From Litoribrevibacter euphylliae (GTDB lineage Bacteria; Pseudomonadota; Gammaproteobacteria; Pseudomonadales; Litoribrevibacteraceae): a stretch of 64,000 bases of DNA. The position numbers and the translations under genes are program-made. Shown here in pieces: positions 51,596 to 59,896 of this stretch; positions within the stretch are counted from its first letter, which is position 1; each line of letters begins with the position of its first letter. Below the pieces are notes generated by a model that searched no databases, had not been told where the DNA came from, and saw only the letters and a list, made by a program, of their open reading frames with translations. The DNA is taken from positions 310,001 through 374,000 of the forward strand of contig NZ_JBHRSZ010000002.1 in NCBI RefSeq assembly GCF_042646085.1. The letters run 5' to 3'.

Positions 51596-52438
51596 ATGAG
51601 CATGACCGTTACACCTACTGGCGAAGCCTGTGGCGCTTTCATTTCTGGTGTCGATTTGACCCAACCGTTAAGCGAACAACAAATTAAAAATATTCGCGCG
51701 GCGTGGAACGAACATCACGTCATCATTTTCAAGAATCAGAAACTGAGCGACGATGATCTGGAACGTATTTCAGAATACTTTGGCGATTTAGCCATCGACC
51801 CCTTTGTAAAACCCATGGAAGGTCGTAAGCATATGATTTCCATTCAGCGAGAAGCGGATGAAACCAGCCCGATCTTCGCGGACATCTGGCACGCCGACTG
51901 GACCTTTAAAGCCGACCCGCCGTTTGCAACGACCCTTTACAGCATCGAGATTCCACCCGTCGGTGGCGATACCCTGTTTGCCAATCAGATTCAGGCCGCA
52001 GCGGAAATGCCAGAAGACCTCCGCCAGCGTGTCGAAGGCAAGATGGCCATTCACTCTGCGAAAATGGGTTACTCCAAGAAAGGCTCTTACGGCGATAAAT
52101 TCAAGAGCCACAGCATGGAAATCACCCCGTCCGATGAAGCGCTGGACTCAGAAACCCACCCATTCATCATCACCCATCCTGAAAGCGGCAAAGAATCCAT
52201 TTACGGCTCTGCCATTGCCTACATTGTTGGCATTGAAGACATGCCACACAAAGAAGCCATGGCCTTAGTGATGGAAGTTCAGCGCTGGCAGATTCAGGAG
52301 CGCTTCGTTTACCGTCATAAGTGGGAAGAAGACATGCTGGTGATGTGGGATAACCGCAGCGTACTGCATAAAGCCACCGGCGGCTTTGAAGGCCATCGAA
52401 GAGAACTGCACCGCACCACCATCAGTGCGCGCGCCTAA
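51596..52438 (+). CDS. TauD/TfdA-family 2-oxoglutarate dioxygenase
   Basis: The 280-residue product (from the ATG at 51596; a start at 51584 adds four residues) is an Fe(II)/2-oxoglutarate dioxygenase. It opens with the family block TPTGEACGAFISGVDLTQPLS, has the HxD metal motif in DIWHADWTF, and the distal His and Arg in GHRRELHRTTIS. The fold oxidises small acids such as taurine or 2,4-D; here the substrate is unknown. The SCP2 gene follows after 38 bases, probably in the same transcript. Confidence 0.88.
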   Translation: MSMTVTPTGEACGAFISGVDLTQPLSEQQIKNIRAAWNEHHVIIFKNQKLSDDDLERISEYFGDLAIDPFVKPMEGRKHMISIQREADETSPIFADIWHADWTFKADPPFATTLYSIEIPPVGGDTLFANQIQAAAEMPEDLRQRVEGKMAIHSAKMGYSKKGSYGDKFKSHSMEITPSDEALDSETHPFIITHPESGKESIYGSAIAYIVGIEDMPHKEAMALVMEVQRWQIQERFVYRHKWEEDMLVMWDNRSVLHKATGGFEGHRRELHRTTISARA

Positions 52439-52476
52439 AATCCAACATGACTATAAACTCAAAGAAGGTATCTACT

Positions 52477-52761
52477 ATGTCGATCGAATCGTTAATTGAA
52501 TCCAAAATCATTCCCGCCGTTGAGAAGTTTGGTGGCTTTGCTTCACCGGTTAAATTCCATATAGGGTCAGAAGTGCTGCATATTTCAGGCAAAGACGTGA
52601 CCACAGAAGATAAGGATGCCGACTGCACCATCACCATGTCGCCAGAGTTGTTCGCCCAAATCGTTGCGGGTGAAACCGACCCAATGACCGAAGTGATGGA
52701 AGGCAACATTGAAGTGGAAGGCGACGCCTCCATCGCTATCAGCATTCAGGGTTTGTTTTAA
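52477..52761 (+). CDS. SCP2 sterol-binding domain protein
   Basis: From the ATG at 52477, after AAAGAAGGT, this encodes 94 residues forming a single SCP2 domain (VEKFGGFASPVKFHIG, DADCTITMSPELFAQIVAGETDPM, EVEGDASIA). Such domains bind sterols, fatty acyl-CoA or other lipids. An ATG at 52447 is in frame but lacks a site. Its presence supports a hydrophobic-substrate pathway in this region. Confidence 0.88.
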   Translation: MSIESLIESKIIPAVEKFGGFASPVKFHIGSEVLHISGKDVTTEDKDADCTITMSPELFAQIVAGETDPMTEVMEGNIEVEGDASIAISIQGLF

Positions 52762-52918
52762 ATACTGCCCTGACTAAATTCCGAAGCCCTCAGGCATTCA
52801 CGGTGCACTTCAAGAGCAGCGTTTGTGTTTGACAGGCTTCTGAATGGCTTTTAGATTTTCTGTAGCGCACTGGTTAATAAATAGAGCAAAAAACACCAAG
52901 GGCAAACGGTTTACTGAT

Positions 52919-53950
52919 ATGTCGCTGAAACAAAACAATCGGGCAAGACTGGCGATTCAATCCATCCTTCAGATGCTTGAAAAGGAAGGGATTGATCCTG
53001 AGCTGTGCTTGCGTCAAACCGGTTTTACCCGCGAGCAATTACTCAATCAGCAAACCGACCTTCCCGACCGATTGGAAATCAAGATCCTGGATCAAGCGTT
53101 AGCCCTGCTGCCGCAACGCGCAGGCTACGGCTTTGAAGCTGGGCAAGCCCTTCAAGTCGACAACTTCGGAGTTTGGGGGCTCGCCATTTTGACCAGCCCT
53201 GATCTGCGCTCGGCGTTCGATATCGTCTCTCGTTTTTCAAGCATGTCGATCATGCTCTCACGCGTTTTACTTCAGGAAGACGATGACACGGTCAGCCTGG
53301 TGCTGGATATGCAGCATTTACCCATCACGATTCATCGCTACTTATTCGAGCGGTATTGTGCTCTGACCATCAACTTCCTAAGAGATATGCTGCCCAACTT
53401 TGATTTCTCCAGCGCTGAACTCTGGCTGCCCTTTGATGATGCTGAATACCAGCAGGCGCTGTCGGAACTGACCCAACTCACGGTCAAAACGGAACGCCCC
53501 TACTTTGCTATCTCGTTAGCGAGCAACTTGTTTGATATTTCCTTCGCTAAAACCGATGCCTTAATCCATGCCCACTTCATCAGTGAATGCGAGCAGTTAT
53601 TGGATAGCCATCAAACGCTGCCGGATTATGCCCAGCGCATTCGTAATTACGTGCTGCATAACAAAGCCTTTAATCCAAAGCTTTCGGTAGTGGCCAAATC
53701 GCTGTTCATCAGTGATCGAACCCTAAGACGTCGTTTAAAGGAAGAAGATCACAGATTTAGCGAAGTGGTGTTAGACACCAAAATGACCCTCGCCAAAGAA
53801 TGGCTAATGACCGCCAAACTGCCAGTGAAAGTTGTCGCCGCCCAACTGGATTATTCCGAACCCGCCAGCTTCACTCGTGCCTTTATCAAATGGTGGGGCG
53901 TGCCCCCGACAGAAATCCAAGCCCATCATGTGCCGTTAAGATGCGCCTAA
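52919..53950 (+). CDS. AraC-family transcriptional regulator
   Basis: From the ATG at 52919 (MSLKQNNRARLAI) this is a 343-residue regulator with an arabinose-binding-like N-terminal domain (about 10-220) and a C-terminal AraC DNA-binding domain (about 245-335; VAKSLFISDRTLRRRLKEE, KVVAAQLDYSEPASFTRAFIKWWG). A longer start at 52844 adds 25 basic residues and is less convincing. It is the second such regulator here and probably controls the flanking genes. Confidence 0.9.
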   Translation: MSLKQNNRARLAIQSILQMLEKEGIDPELCLRQTGFTREQLLNQQTDLPDRLEIKILDQALALLPQRAGYGFEAGQALQVDNFGVWGLAILTSPDLRSAFDIVSRFSSMSIMLSRVLLQEDDDTVSLVLDMQHLPITIHRYLFERYCALTINFLRDMLPNFDFSSAELWLPFDDAEYQQALSELTQLTVKTERPYFAISLASNLFDISFAKTDALIHAHFISECEQLLDSHQTLPDYAQRIRNYVLHNKAFNPKLSVVAKSLFISDRTLRRRLKEEDHRFSEVVLDTKMTLAKEWLMTAKLPVKVVAAQLDYSEPASFTRAFIKWWGVPPTEIQAHHVPLRCA

Positions 53951-54029
53951 CCGCTCAGCTGTTGATGCCCGAATTCTTAAAAGCACACCTTCAAACAATA
54001 ATCCGTATTAAGAACACATAGAGGTCACT

Positions 54030-55019
54030 ATGCCCTGCCATATTGCCAGATTTCAGCACCGCACAACCGGAAAACAAGGTTGGGCACTGATGACAAAAGA
54101 TACCGATAACACAGAAAGTCTGTACCCCATTGAAGGCGACTACCCAGACACCACAAATTTTCTTGAACAAGGCAAAGCATTGGCCTTTGCCATGATTAAA
54201 GACCCGGCATTGCGTAAGCTACCAAAACTGGATACCACAGAGATTGAATTGCTTTCGCCCATCACCGCGCCATGCCGATTGATTTGTCAGGGCGCCAACT
54301 ACCCGTCCAGTCGCCGTGAGCTGGGCATGGACCCAGAAGATAAAAGCTTTAACAGCCTGTTCCATAAATCCGATGCCAGCCTGTCCGGCCCGTACGATGA
54401 CATCATCAAACCTGATCACGTTCAATTGCTGGATTACGAACTGGAACTGGCCATCGTGCTTGGCCAATCCATAGAATCACCGCAAATCATCACCCAACAA
54501 AATCTGCATCAATACGTTGCCGGCATCGTGATGGTGCAAGACGTCACCGCACGGGATATTCAGATCCCCGAAGGCCAATTCTTCAAAGGCAAAAGCTATC
54601 GCACTTTCTGCCCCACCGGGCCGTACTTATGCCTGTTAGAACCGCATGAAATGCACTACCTATCGCAATGCCAACTGAAACTGTCTGTGAATGACGAGCT
54701 AAGACAAATCGACAACAGCCAGAACCTGATTTTCAAACCGGAAGAATCCCTCAGCGAACTCTCTCATATCACCAACCTATCACCCGGCGATATGCTACTG
54801 ACCGGCTCACCAGGCGGTTGTGCGTTGTCCGTTCCACCGGCACCCTTGGTGAAACTCATGGGGTTACTGCCGGAACGTTTGAAATGGCAAGCCTTTATCA
54901 AACGCCAACGCGCCAACCCTCAGTATTTGAAGGCTGGCGATCAGATTGTGGCGAGTATTGGCAGTGCAGATGGCGAGGTGAATCTAGGTACGCAGATTAA
55001 TCGGGTGTGTGGGGGTTAG
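54030..55019 (+). CDS. Fumarylacetoacetate hydrolase-family protein
   Basis: This 329-residue protein has a C-terminal FAH domain (about 75-325) with LICQGANYPSSRRELGM, the metal-binding acidic residues in LLDYELELAIVLG and the ARDIQ segment, then GKSYRTFCPTGPYL and DMLLTGSPGG. The family hydrolyses C-C bonds or isomerises acyl pyruvates in aromatic and ring-cleavage pathways. It fits a catabolic role. Its stop lies next to the truncated end of an integron-like element. Confidence 0.88.
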   Translation: MPCHIARFQHRTTGKQGWALMTKDTDNTESLYPIEGDYPDTTNFLEQGKALAFAMIKDPALRKLPKLDTTEIELLSPITAPCRLICQGANYPSSRRELGMDPEDKSFNSLFHKSDASLSGPYDDIIKPDHVQLLDYELELAIVLGQSIESPQIITQQNLHQYVAGIVMVQDVTARDIQIPEGQFFKGKSYRTFCPTGPYLCLLEPHEMHYLSQCQLKLSVNDELRQIDNSQNLIFKPEESLSELSHITNLSPGDMLLTGSPGGCALSVPPAPLVKLMGLLPERLKWQAFIKRQRANPQYLKAGDQIVASIGSADGEVNLGTQINRVCGG

Positions 55020-55029
55020 GAGGGGAAGG

Positions 55030-55078
55030 CCTCCATCAGCCGACGTCAGAGGCGGTCGGCTGGATTGACTTGTTAGCT
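55030..55078 (-). other. Truncated attC-like site (R'' and L'' half)
   Basis: On the minus strand AGCTAAC (55072-55078) begins an attC-like arm, AAGTCAATCCAGCCGAC, followed by a short loop and GTCGGCTGA as the returning arm. The remainder that would restore a TTGACTTGTTAGCT-like end is missing and chromosomal sequence of the FAH gene end follows. It marks the 3' border of the cassette array. Confidence 0.6.
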
Positions 55079-55824
55079 GCTTCTATGATTTTTATAAGGA
55101 TCTTGTCTATGAATACATCGAGCTCAGAGAAGTCGTATTCATGAGGTTCAATCTTCTTTTTTTGAAGAGCTTGCCTACACTCTCTGTAGTCAATAAATCC
55201 ACAGTGCTTTGCTAGTAACGTAATATCTTCATCTAAAAGAGCTATGAGTTCAGATATGTTTTCTTCTTTTAACTCATCTGAACTGCTAAATAAAACTTCT
55301 TGAAGCCACTCCTGTTCTATATGCTCTGATATTTTCTCTTCATAACTTTGAAGATAATTATTGGTGTGAGACATTACAGCTTCGAGTTTTTCTTTTCCTC
55401 TAAGCCTATAAGCGAGCACTGGCTTTACTGTAGCAAGATCTAATAAGGTCTCTTCAAAAGGTGTCAATAAGTTTTCATGTATGTCTGTTCTCATTGCTGA
55501 GATGATATTATGAAAATGTGTCTTCACTAAATCATGCATTGACCCTTCAATTTCTGAAGGTTCCACAGGAATCCCTTTTTCTTTAATCCTCTTAAAAAGG
55601 TGTTCAAAATATGCTTTTGCAGCATCTTCTGGATCAAAAAGAGAGTTTATTATTGCATAGCGTATTTCCAGAAGTAGGTATAAAACCTTTCTTGCGCTTT
55701 TCTTAGTCTCTACCCTTGTTTTGAATAAATAACCAAAACTACTCAGTAGAGCGGTTATTAATATCCCACAAACACCAATTAGGGCTACAATGACTTTTAC
55801 ATCTAGGATTTCTTTTTCTTCCAT
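55036..55824 (-). CDS. Hypothetical membrane-anchored protein, C-terminus encoded by an attC-like sequence
   Basis: This 262-residue protein has one N-terminal membrane segment (about 8-32) and a charged alpha-helical remainder, probably coiled coil (YLQSYEEKISEHIEQEW). No family is recognised. The last residues (ANKSIQPTASDVG) are read from the attC-like sequence that begins at AGCTAAC, a read-through seen at the ends of cassette genes. It is the third gene of the cassette array at 55036-57588. Confidence 0.65.
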   Translation of the reverse strand: MEEKEILDVKVIVALIGVCGILITALLSSFGYLFKTRVETKKSARKVLYLLLEIRYAIINSLFDPEDAAKAYFEHLFKRIKEKGIPVEPSEIEGSMHDLVKTHFHNIISAMRTDIHENLLTPFEETLLDLATVKPVLAYRLRGKEKLEAVMSHTNNYLQSYEEKISEHIEQEWLQEVLFSSSDELKEENISELIALLDEDITLLAKHCGFIDYRECRQALQKKKIEPHEYDFSELDVFIDKILIKIIEAANKSIQPTASDVG

Positions 55825-55846
55825 GATTTTCTGATTAATTCCTTGA

Positions 55847-55912
55847 AGCTAGCGCCCGCAGCTGCGGACAACTTGTAGAGACTAAGGAGCGGAAAGGCGT
55901 TTCTTGTTATGT
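55847..55912 (-). other. attC-like recombination site 2
   Basis: Read on the minus strand, the R'' box is ACATAAC (55906-55912) and the R' box GCTAGCT (55847-55853), one base off GTTRRRY. A perfect palindrome CCGCAGCTGCGG lies between them as the central hairpin. R'' complements the R' box (GTTATGT) before the upstream gene, and the R' box here matches the complement of the next R'' (AGCTAAC) with one change, as expected for a cassette array. Confidence 0.7.
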
Positions 55913-55916
55913 AGCA

Positions 55917-56810
55917 CTACATCAGACTCGCAAGCTGTGTTAGTAACCCTGTAGCCAACATGCTACCGGTAATGCCTTCTAATATTGATCGAGCCGATTT
56001 CAGAGACTCCGAGATAATCAACTGCTTTGGTTTTGGTGACGCCATCTGATGCTCAATTGTAAGGACTTCTGCCTCCAATTCCGCTTTACCCTGCTGATCC
56101 AACCTTAAGTCAGATATGGAAGCCTTGAGCTTTTGAATAAACTCGGCAAGATCGGCTGTTGATTGTGTAATATTTTGCGTCTGAGAAGCTCCGGCTGAAT
56201 CTTGCTGTAGCTGTGAGTTCTCCATGCTACCTATATTATTCGTTATTTGATAAGTAACCTGTGATGCAGCCTTCTTTTCTTCGCTTGAAAAACTCATACC
56301 ATCACCAATAATTCCTTTAGACTCTAAATCCAAAGCCCAATTCAGAACTTCATTTCGTACCGCGTCGAGAATCCCATAGATTTGGGAGTCACTAACTAAT
56401 AGTGTAGGCTCCAATTGAACATCCATTAAGGACATCAATTTGTTTTTAGTGCGTTGATTAAATGGTACTTGTAGATTGCCTGATTTATCGTTGTTCACAA
56501 TCGCGACTAACTCACCAATTGCTTGAGATATTTTTCGCTTTGATAAGTTTTCTCCAAGATCTGCATCACCAAAATGGAGTGGCTGCCATCCATGATAAGG
56601 ATTGTAAACTTTTACCGTTCCAGTTATCTCTCTATATTCCGGCACTGCATCCTCATCCGCAGGATAACCAGACAATTCACTAGTAATCCACTTCTCAATT
56701 TCTTCAATTGATAGCTTTTTTGATACTACCATTACCTTTCGCAACAAATCAGATACGTCTACCTGTTTATCAAGGGCGTCTCGTTGAAGTTCTAATACCA
56801 AACCAGACAT
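55917..56810 (-). CDS. AbiTii-domain protein
   Basis: From the ATG at 56810, behind AAAAGGAGA, the product has 297 residues beginning MSGLVLELQRDALDKQ. The N-terminal 190 or so resemble the AbiTii domain, found in abortive-infection-related proteins: VSDLLRKVMVVSKKL, IEKWITSELSGYP, VPEYREITG and NPYHGWQPLHF. The C-terminal third is a Gln/Ser-rich linker followed by a helical segment and a hydrophobic end (GSMLATGLLTQLASLM). A defence role is inferred from domain and context. Confidence 0.75.
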   Translation of the reverse strand: MSGLVLELQRDALDKQVDVSDLLRKVMVVSKKLSIEEIEKWITSELSGYPADEDAVPEYREITGTVKVYNPYHGWQPLHFGDADLGENLSKRKISQAIGELVAIVNNDKSGNLQVPFNQRTKNKLMSLMDVQLEPTLLVSDSQIYGILDAVRNEVLNWALDLESKGIIGDGMSFSSEEKKAASQVTYQITNNIGSMENSQLQQDSAGASQTQNITQSTADLAEFIQKLKASISDLRLDQQGKAELEAEVLTIEHQMASPKPKQLIISESLKSARSILEGITGSMLATGLLTQLASLM

Positions 56811-56831
56811 TACTCTGAATCTCCTTTTGCT

Positions 56832-56926
56832 ACATAACACCCGGCTCACCGAGCAAGTTTTATTGCGGCTTTTATGGGACAAAAAAGGTGACACTATAAT
56901 TTGTCCGGTGGAGCCGCTGGTTAGTG
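56832..56926 (-). other. attC-like recombination site 1
   Basis: On the minus strand, CACTAAC (R'', 56920-56926, overlapping the stop codon) and GTTATGT (R', 56832-56838) enclose arms GCGGCTCCACC and GGTGAGCCGGG. They pair along their length except for one extra base in the left arm, the hallmark of attC sites. A central stem GGACAAA/TTTGTCC closes the loop. The R'' box complements the GTTAGGG before the upstream gene with one mismatch. Confidence 0.78.
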
Positions 56927-57556
56927 TCTATATCCCATTAAAACTGCAACGAACATTGCACCTACTACATACAAAGGGTATTTGAAAGATTCAAAGAAAC
57001 CCACATCTGGGTAGAAACAAAAAACAACCAACCCTGAATACACAATAATTAGAGGCAATATTGCACGAATATAAAATACAAAAAATCTTTGAGGGCTTAC
57101 ATCCCCCCACTCACGATCGTAAATATATTCAATATATTTAGTTATAATTTGCCCCAAAATGAACACAGGGATAAATGCTAATAGTACAAATACAATTGCA
57201 ACATTTATAGAACTTACGCTCTCTAGTGGAAGCCAAAATAATCTACTTGATTGAATATCTACAACCATACTTAAGTTCGAAGAAAGCAATATTGGCAACA
57301 TAGCTGAAACAAAAAGCGCCATTAGTGACCACATGACCATATTAAAAGACCACTTAAAGCTCTCTGCTCTAGCCCTGTTTAACATTCTCCGAGCATATTT
57401 ATCACGATCTACTTCTGGTACTTGAACCGGAACCTCTACATCTGTAGGTTGTAGTTTTCTTGCACCAAAAAGATTATCCCAATTCATTACCGATTTGGTT
57501 AAATCTGTTAAAAAATTCCCTATCACACTCCCCAAAATACCAATTATAAAATCCAA
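56921..57556 (-). CDS. Hypothetical multi-pass membrane protein
   Basis: This is a 211-residue protein with about four membrane segments (about 72-92, 115-137, 160-180, 190-208) after a cytoplasmic N-terminal part (LFGARKLQPTDVEVPVQVPE). It starts with TTG at 57556, behind a strong AAAGGAGA site. No family is recognised. It is the first gene of the cassette array upstream of the AbiTii gene and may act with it at the membrane. Confidence 0.65.
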   Translation of the reverse strand: MDFIIGILGSVIGNFLTDLTKSVMNWDNLFGARKLQPTDVEVPVQVPEVDRDKYARRMLNRARAESFKWSFNMVMWSLMALFVSAMLPILLSSNLSMVVDIQSSRLFWLPLESVSSINVAIVFVLLAFIPVFILGQIITKYIEYIYDREWGDVSPQRFFVFYIRAILPLIIVYSGLVVFCFYPDVGFFESFKYPLYVVGAMFVAVLMGYRH

Positions 57557-57581
57557 GGCCTTCTCCTTTGTACCTAATGAG

Positions 57582-57588
57582 CCCTAAC
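57582..57588 (-). other. R'-type box preceding the first cassette gene
   Basis: GTTAGGG on the minus strand lies 26 bases before the first cassette gene. It differs by one base from the complement (GTTAGTG) of the R'' box that ends the same gene, as expected for the 5' border of a cassette. There is no integrase gene upstream; the next 240 bases hold no recognisable gene. Confidence 0.5.
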
Positions 57589-57838
57589 AGTTTTTTCTAC
57601 GTACGCCTATCCTTTTCCTTATTTAACATACCATTATTCATGGAAACTACTACAAATCAATGAGATACAAATATCCATACAAAAACAAATAAGCAAAAGC
57701 GTATCAAGCACACTTTTGCATTTTATAATTTCTATTTATTTCAACGGGTTAGATAGGAATTCCATGTAATATTAACAGTATAAACATATCACTCAGTTAA
57801 CTCAGTACTAAAGCATTAATTATCTAAAGATCCCCCCA

Positions 57839-58219
57839 TCAAATCAAACCATTTAGCCGCTCTGAAATCATTCTATGCGCATCTTTCATGATGCTGCTGA
57901 TTAGCTCTTCACAGTTTGGTACGTCATTAATCAAGCCCGCTACTAAACCACACGACCAGGCACCTGCATTTAAGTCGCCCTCCCCATCACTTTTGGATAC
58001 ACTCCGACCACGCCTTCGGCAATGTCATCAAACTTGATGGTATCGCCCAGTTCGCGTTCCAGTTCGATAGTTTTTCTCAACCGCTGGGTTGGTCAGTACC
58101 CGTTCTGTGTTTCTTAGTGGGCGCATGACCAATCGAAGGTCGTGTTCTTCGGTATTAACAATGGCCTGTTTTACGTTGTCGTGCACTGGCGCTTCTTTGG
58201 TGGCCACAAAGCGCGAATT
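57839..58219 (-). pseudogene. Nitronate monooxygenase, 3' remnant with frameshifts
   Basis: The last third of a nitronate monooxygenase/2-nitropropane dioxygenase-like gene is recognisable: FVATKEAPVHDNVKQAIV, VMRPLRNTERVLTNPAVE, DIAEGVVGVYPKVM and NAGAWSCGLVAGLINDVPNCEELI. These blocks are spread over different frames, with one shift near 58070 and another near 57990, and the first two thirds of the gene are absent. The missing part was replaced at about 58215 by the brnT sequence. Confidence 0.8.
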
Positions 58220-58459
58220 GACTTTGCTGACGCTGTACACATATTTCTTGATAACAACAGAATTGAGCGTGAAGATTATCGGGTTGGCTATGGAGAACAA
58301 AGATTTCAAACCATAGGCTCTTCGGAATATGGCATATTGTTCGTGATTTATACTGAGCGTGAGCCAGATGGAACCATTCGACTCATATCAGCCAGCAAAG
58401 TAAACAAACAGGTAAAACTATTACTACAAAGGCAAATTTCTGCAGGCATTGTGATATGA
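58142..58459 (+). pseudogene. brnT: BrnT-like toxin, 5' end replaced
   Basis: From about 58205 the frame encodes the BrnT fold of the BrnT/BrnA toxin-antitoxin family (ARIDFADAVHIFLDNNRIEREDYRV, YGEQRFQTIG, ILFVIYTEREPDGTIRLISAS). BrnT is an RNase toxin. The usual N-terminal strand and KHG segment are missing, and the frame's first residues (58142 onward, GTG) are nitronate monooxygenase DNA read in antisense. The conserved Arg of ISARK is Ser here. It is probably inactive. Its stop overlaps brnA by ATGA. Confidence 0.72.
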
Positions 58460-58644
58460 CTCTAAAAAAGTTTAGTTTTGAAGAAATTAAAAACCTCAAG
58501 GGAAAGACTAAAAAGTCGGAAGTTGACTCAATCACAGATAAAGACATTGCTGAAGCAGTCTTAAGTGACCCTGACTCAAGGGTGCCAACAGAAGAAGAGC
58601 TAAAAGAATTTACAAAACCCAAGGAACGGAAACAACATGACTAA
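58456..58644 (+). pseudogene. brnA: BrnA-like antitoxin, truncated
   Basis: The 62-residue frame has the BrnA N-terminal half ending in DPDSRVPTEEELKEF. A BrnA antitoxin continues with a ribbon-helix-helix DNA-binding domain starting near 'RKQHD TKRV'. Here a stop follows RKQHD, and the next residues (MTKRVKI) continue in another frame from 58637 before diverging. The DNA-binding domain is therefore lost and the pair is decayed. Confidence 0.68.
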
Positions 58645-58792
58645 GCGTGTAAAAATCCTGTTTACTGCCTATCCAAAGCCAGTATTTACTACAACCAAGA
58701 TAGGCAGTTCTGAATAATAATATCTTTCGTGAAGCACCTATAGCTTAAACACGATTTTCACTTCATAACATATTGATTGAATGGCCATCGAC

Positions 58793-59182
58793 CTAAGCGC
58801 TGTGACCTTTTTGAAGCCACTCACATTGATCTTCTTCGCCCGGTTCAGGCAGGATTTCACCACCTTCCATAACCCATTGAGCGGGTACTTCAAACAGGGA
58901 CAGTTCTAACTGTAGATCTGAGATTTTCATCAGGTCAGAGATTTTCTGAATCAGTTCTTTTTGCAAGGTGTCGTTCATGGCACTGGTACGACCTTTACGC
59001 ACCGTTCCCAACACATTCATGGTGATGCCATCCGCCAACGGGACATTTTCACAATACAACACATTCACAAAGGTTTTCGGGGCACCGGTAATACCGCAGT
59101 GCACCTCCATAATGAGATTGGCTAATTCTTTTCGTCTGGGCACAGTTAACGAAAGGCCGGTAGAAACGGTATAAAGAGGCAT
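58793..59182 (-). CDS. Tautomerase-superfamily protein with N-terminal proline
   Basis: This 129-residue protein starts MPLYTVSTGLSLTVPRRKELA. The Pro at position 2 becomes the N-terminal catalytic Pro-1 of the tautomerase/4-oxalocrotonate superfamily after Met removal. HCGITGAPKTFVNVLYCENVP fits the family core. Length is that of a fused (double) tautomerase such as cis-3-chloroacrylate dehalogenase-type. It lies just after another tautomerase-fold gene in the same orientation. Confidence 0.82.
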   Translation of the reverse strand: MPLYTVSTGLSLTVPRRKELANLIMEVHCGITGAPKTFVNVLYCENVPLADGITMNVLGTVRKGRTSAMNDTLQKELIQKISDLMKISDLQLELSLFEVPAQWVMEGGEILPEPGEEDQCEWLQKGHSA

Positions 59183-59192
59183 AGTGAATTCC

Positions 59193-59654
59193 TTATAGAT
59201 TGACGCTGGTGTTGAGGTAGCCTTTGCGGAGATAGCCCTTCAGCAGACTCATCAGCATTTTGCGTTTGGTTTTGCGTCTCAAAGCGGGGTTAAAGCGTGC
59301 GTCCATCGCATCGTAAAACGCATTTACATGCGTCATGTCGGACGACGCCAAAATGATCTCGTTCTTATTGCAACCTGTAATGTGTTGCCATTTGGCGCAG
59401 ATCTCACTCATGAAGGGATGACGTTGCTCTGGCGGTAAACCATCTTCTACCGGCATTTGTACAGTCGATGCTGTAGACAGTTCGCCGGCTAAATACGATT
59501 GTTCATAGGGAATGTTTAACCAGATGAAGACCAGTCGGTACTGCGCGCCAAAGTGCGCCTGGTAGGTGCTTTTCATCACCGATTCCAATTGCTTAATTTT
59601 CTTTTGACCCAGGGAACCCTCCTGAATCGAACACATTACTCGAACAACCTTCAT
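59193..59654 (-). CDS. Tautomerase-fold protein lacking the catalytic proline
   Basis: From the ATG at 59654 (MKVVRVMCSIQEGSLGQKK, preceded by AAGGTGA) the product has 153 residues of tautomerase-fold type: FIWLNIPYEQSYLAGELSTAST and RHPFMSEICAKW. Position 2 is Lys rather than Pro, so it cannot use the Pro-1 mechanism. A longer start would add 38 residues without a good site. It is 10 bases upstream of the Pro-containing paralogue and may form mixed oligomers with it. Confidence 0.75.
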   Translation of the reverse strand: MKVVRVMCSIQEGSLGQKKIKQLESVMKSTYQAHFGAQYRLVFIWLNIPYEQSYLAGELSTASTVQMPVEDGLPPEQRHPFMSEICAKWQHITGCNKNEIILASSDMTHVNAFYDAMDARFNPALRRKTKRKMLMSLLKGYLRKGYLNTSVNL

Positions 59655-59896
59655 GTCGTAGTCACCTTGTTTATGAGTGTTAATACAAGGTTGATGATAG
59701 ATAACTCGGGTTTCGCCAATAAGTGAAAAAACTTGCCTGCCCTTCGCAATGAACCGAATAAACGTCATTCAATAGATGCGCACAAAGGATCTTTCAGTTT
59801 TTTTCCTGCCATCCACAAATATCTTCATTACCTCAGCACAAATCAGCTTCGATACCCTTTGATGCGTTATTGACTACCAACGTAAAGAGATTTCAC

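Noticed and set aside
57589..57838. Integron integrase or attI site upstream of the cassette array
   Set aside because: No open frame or family motif is present in this AT-rich stretch.
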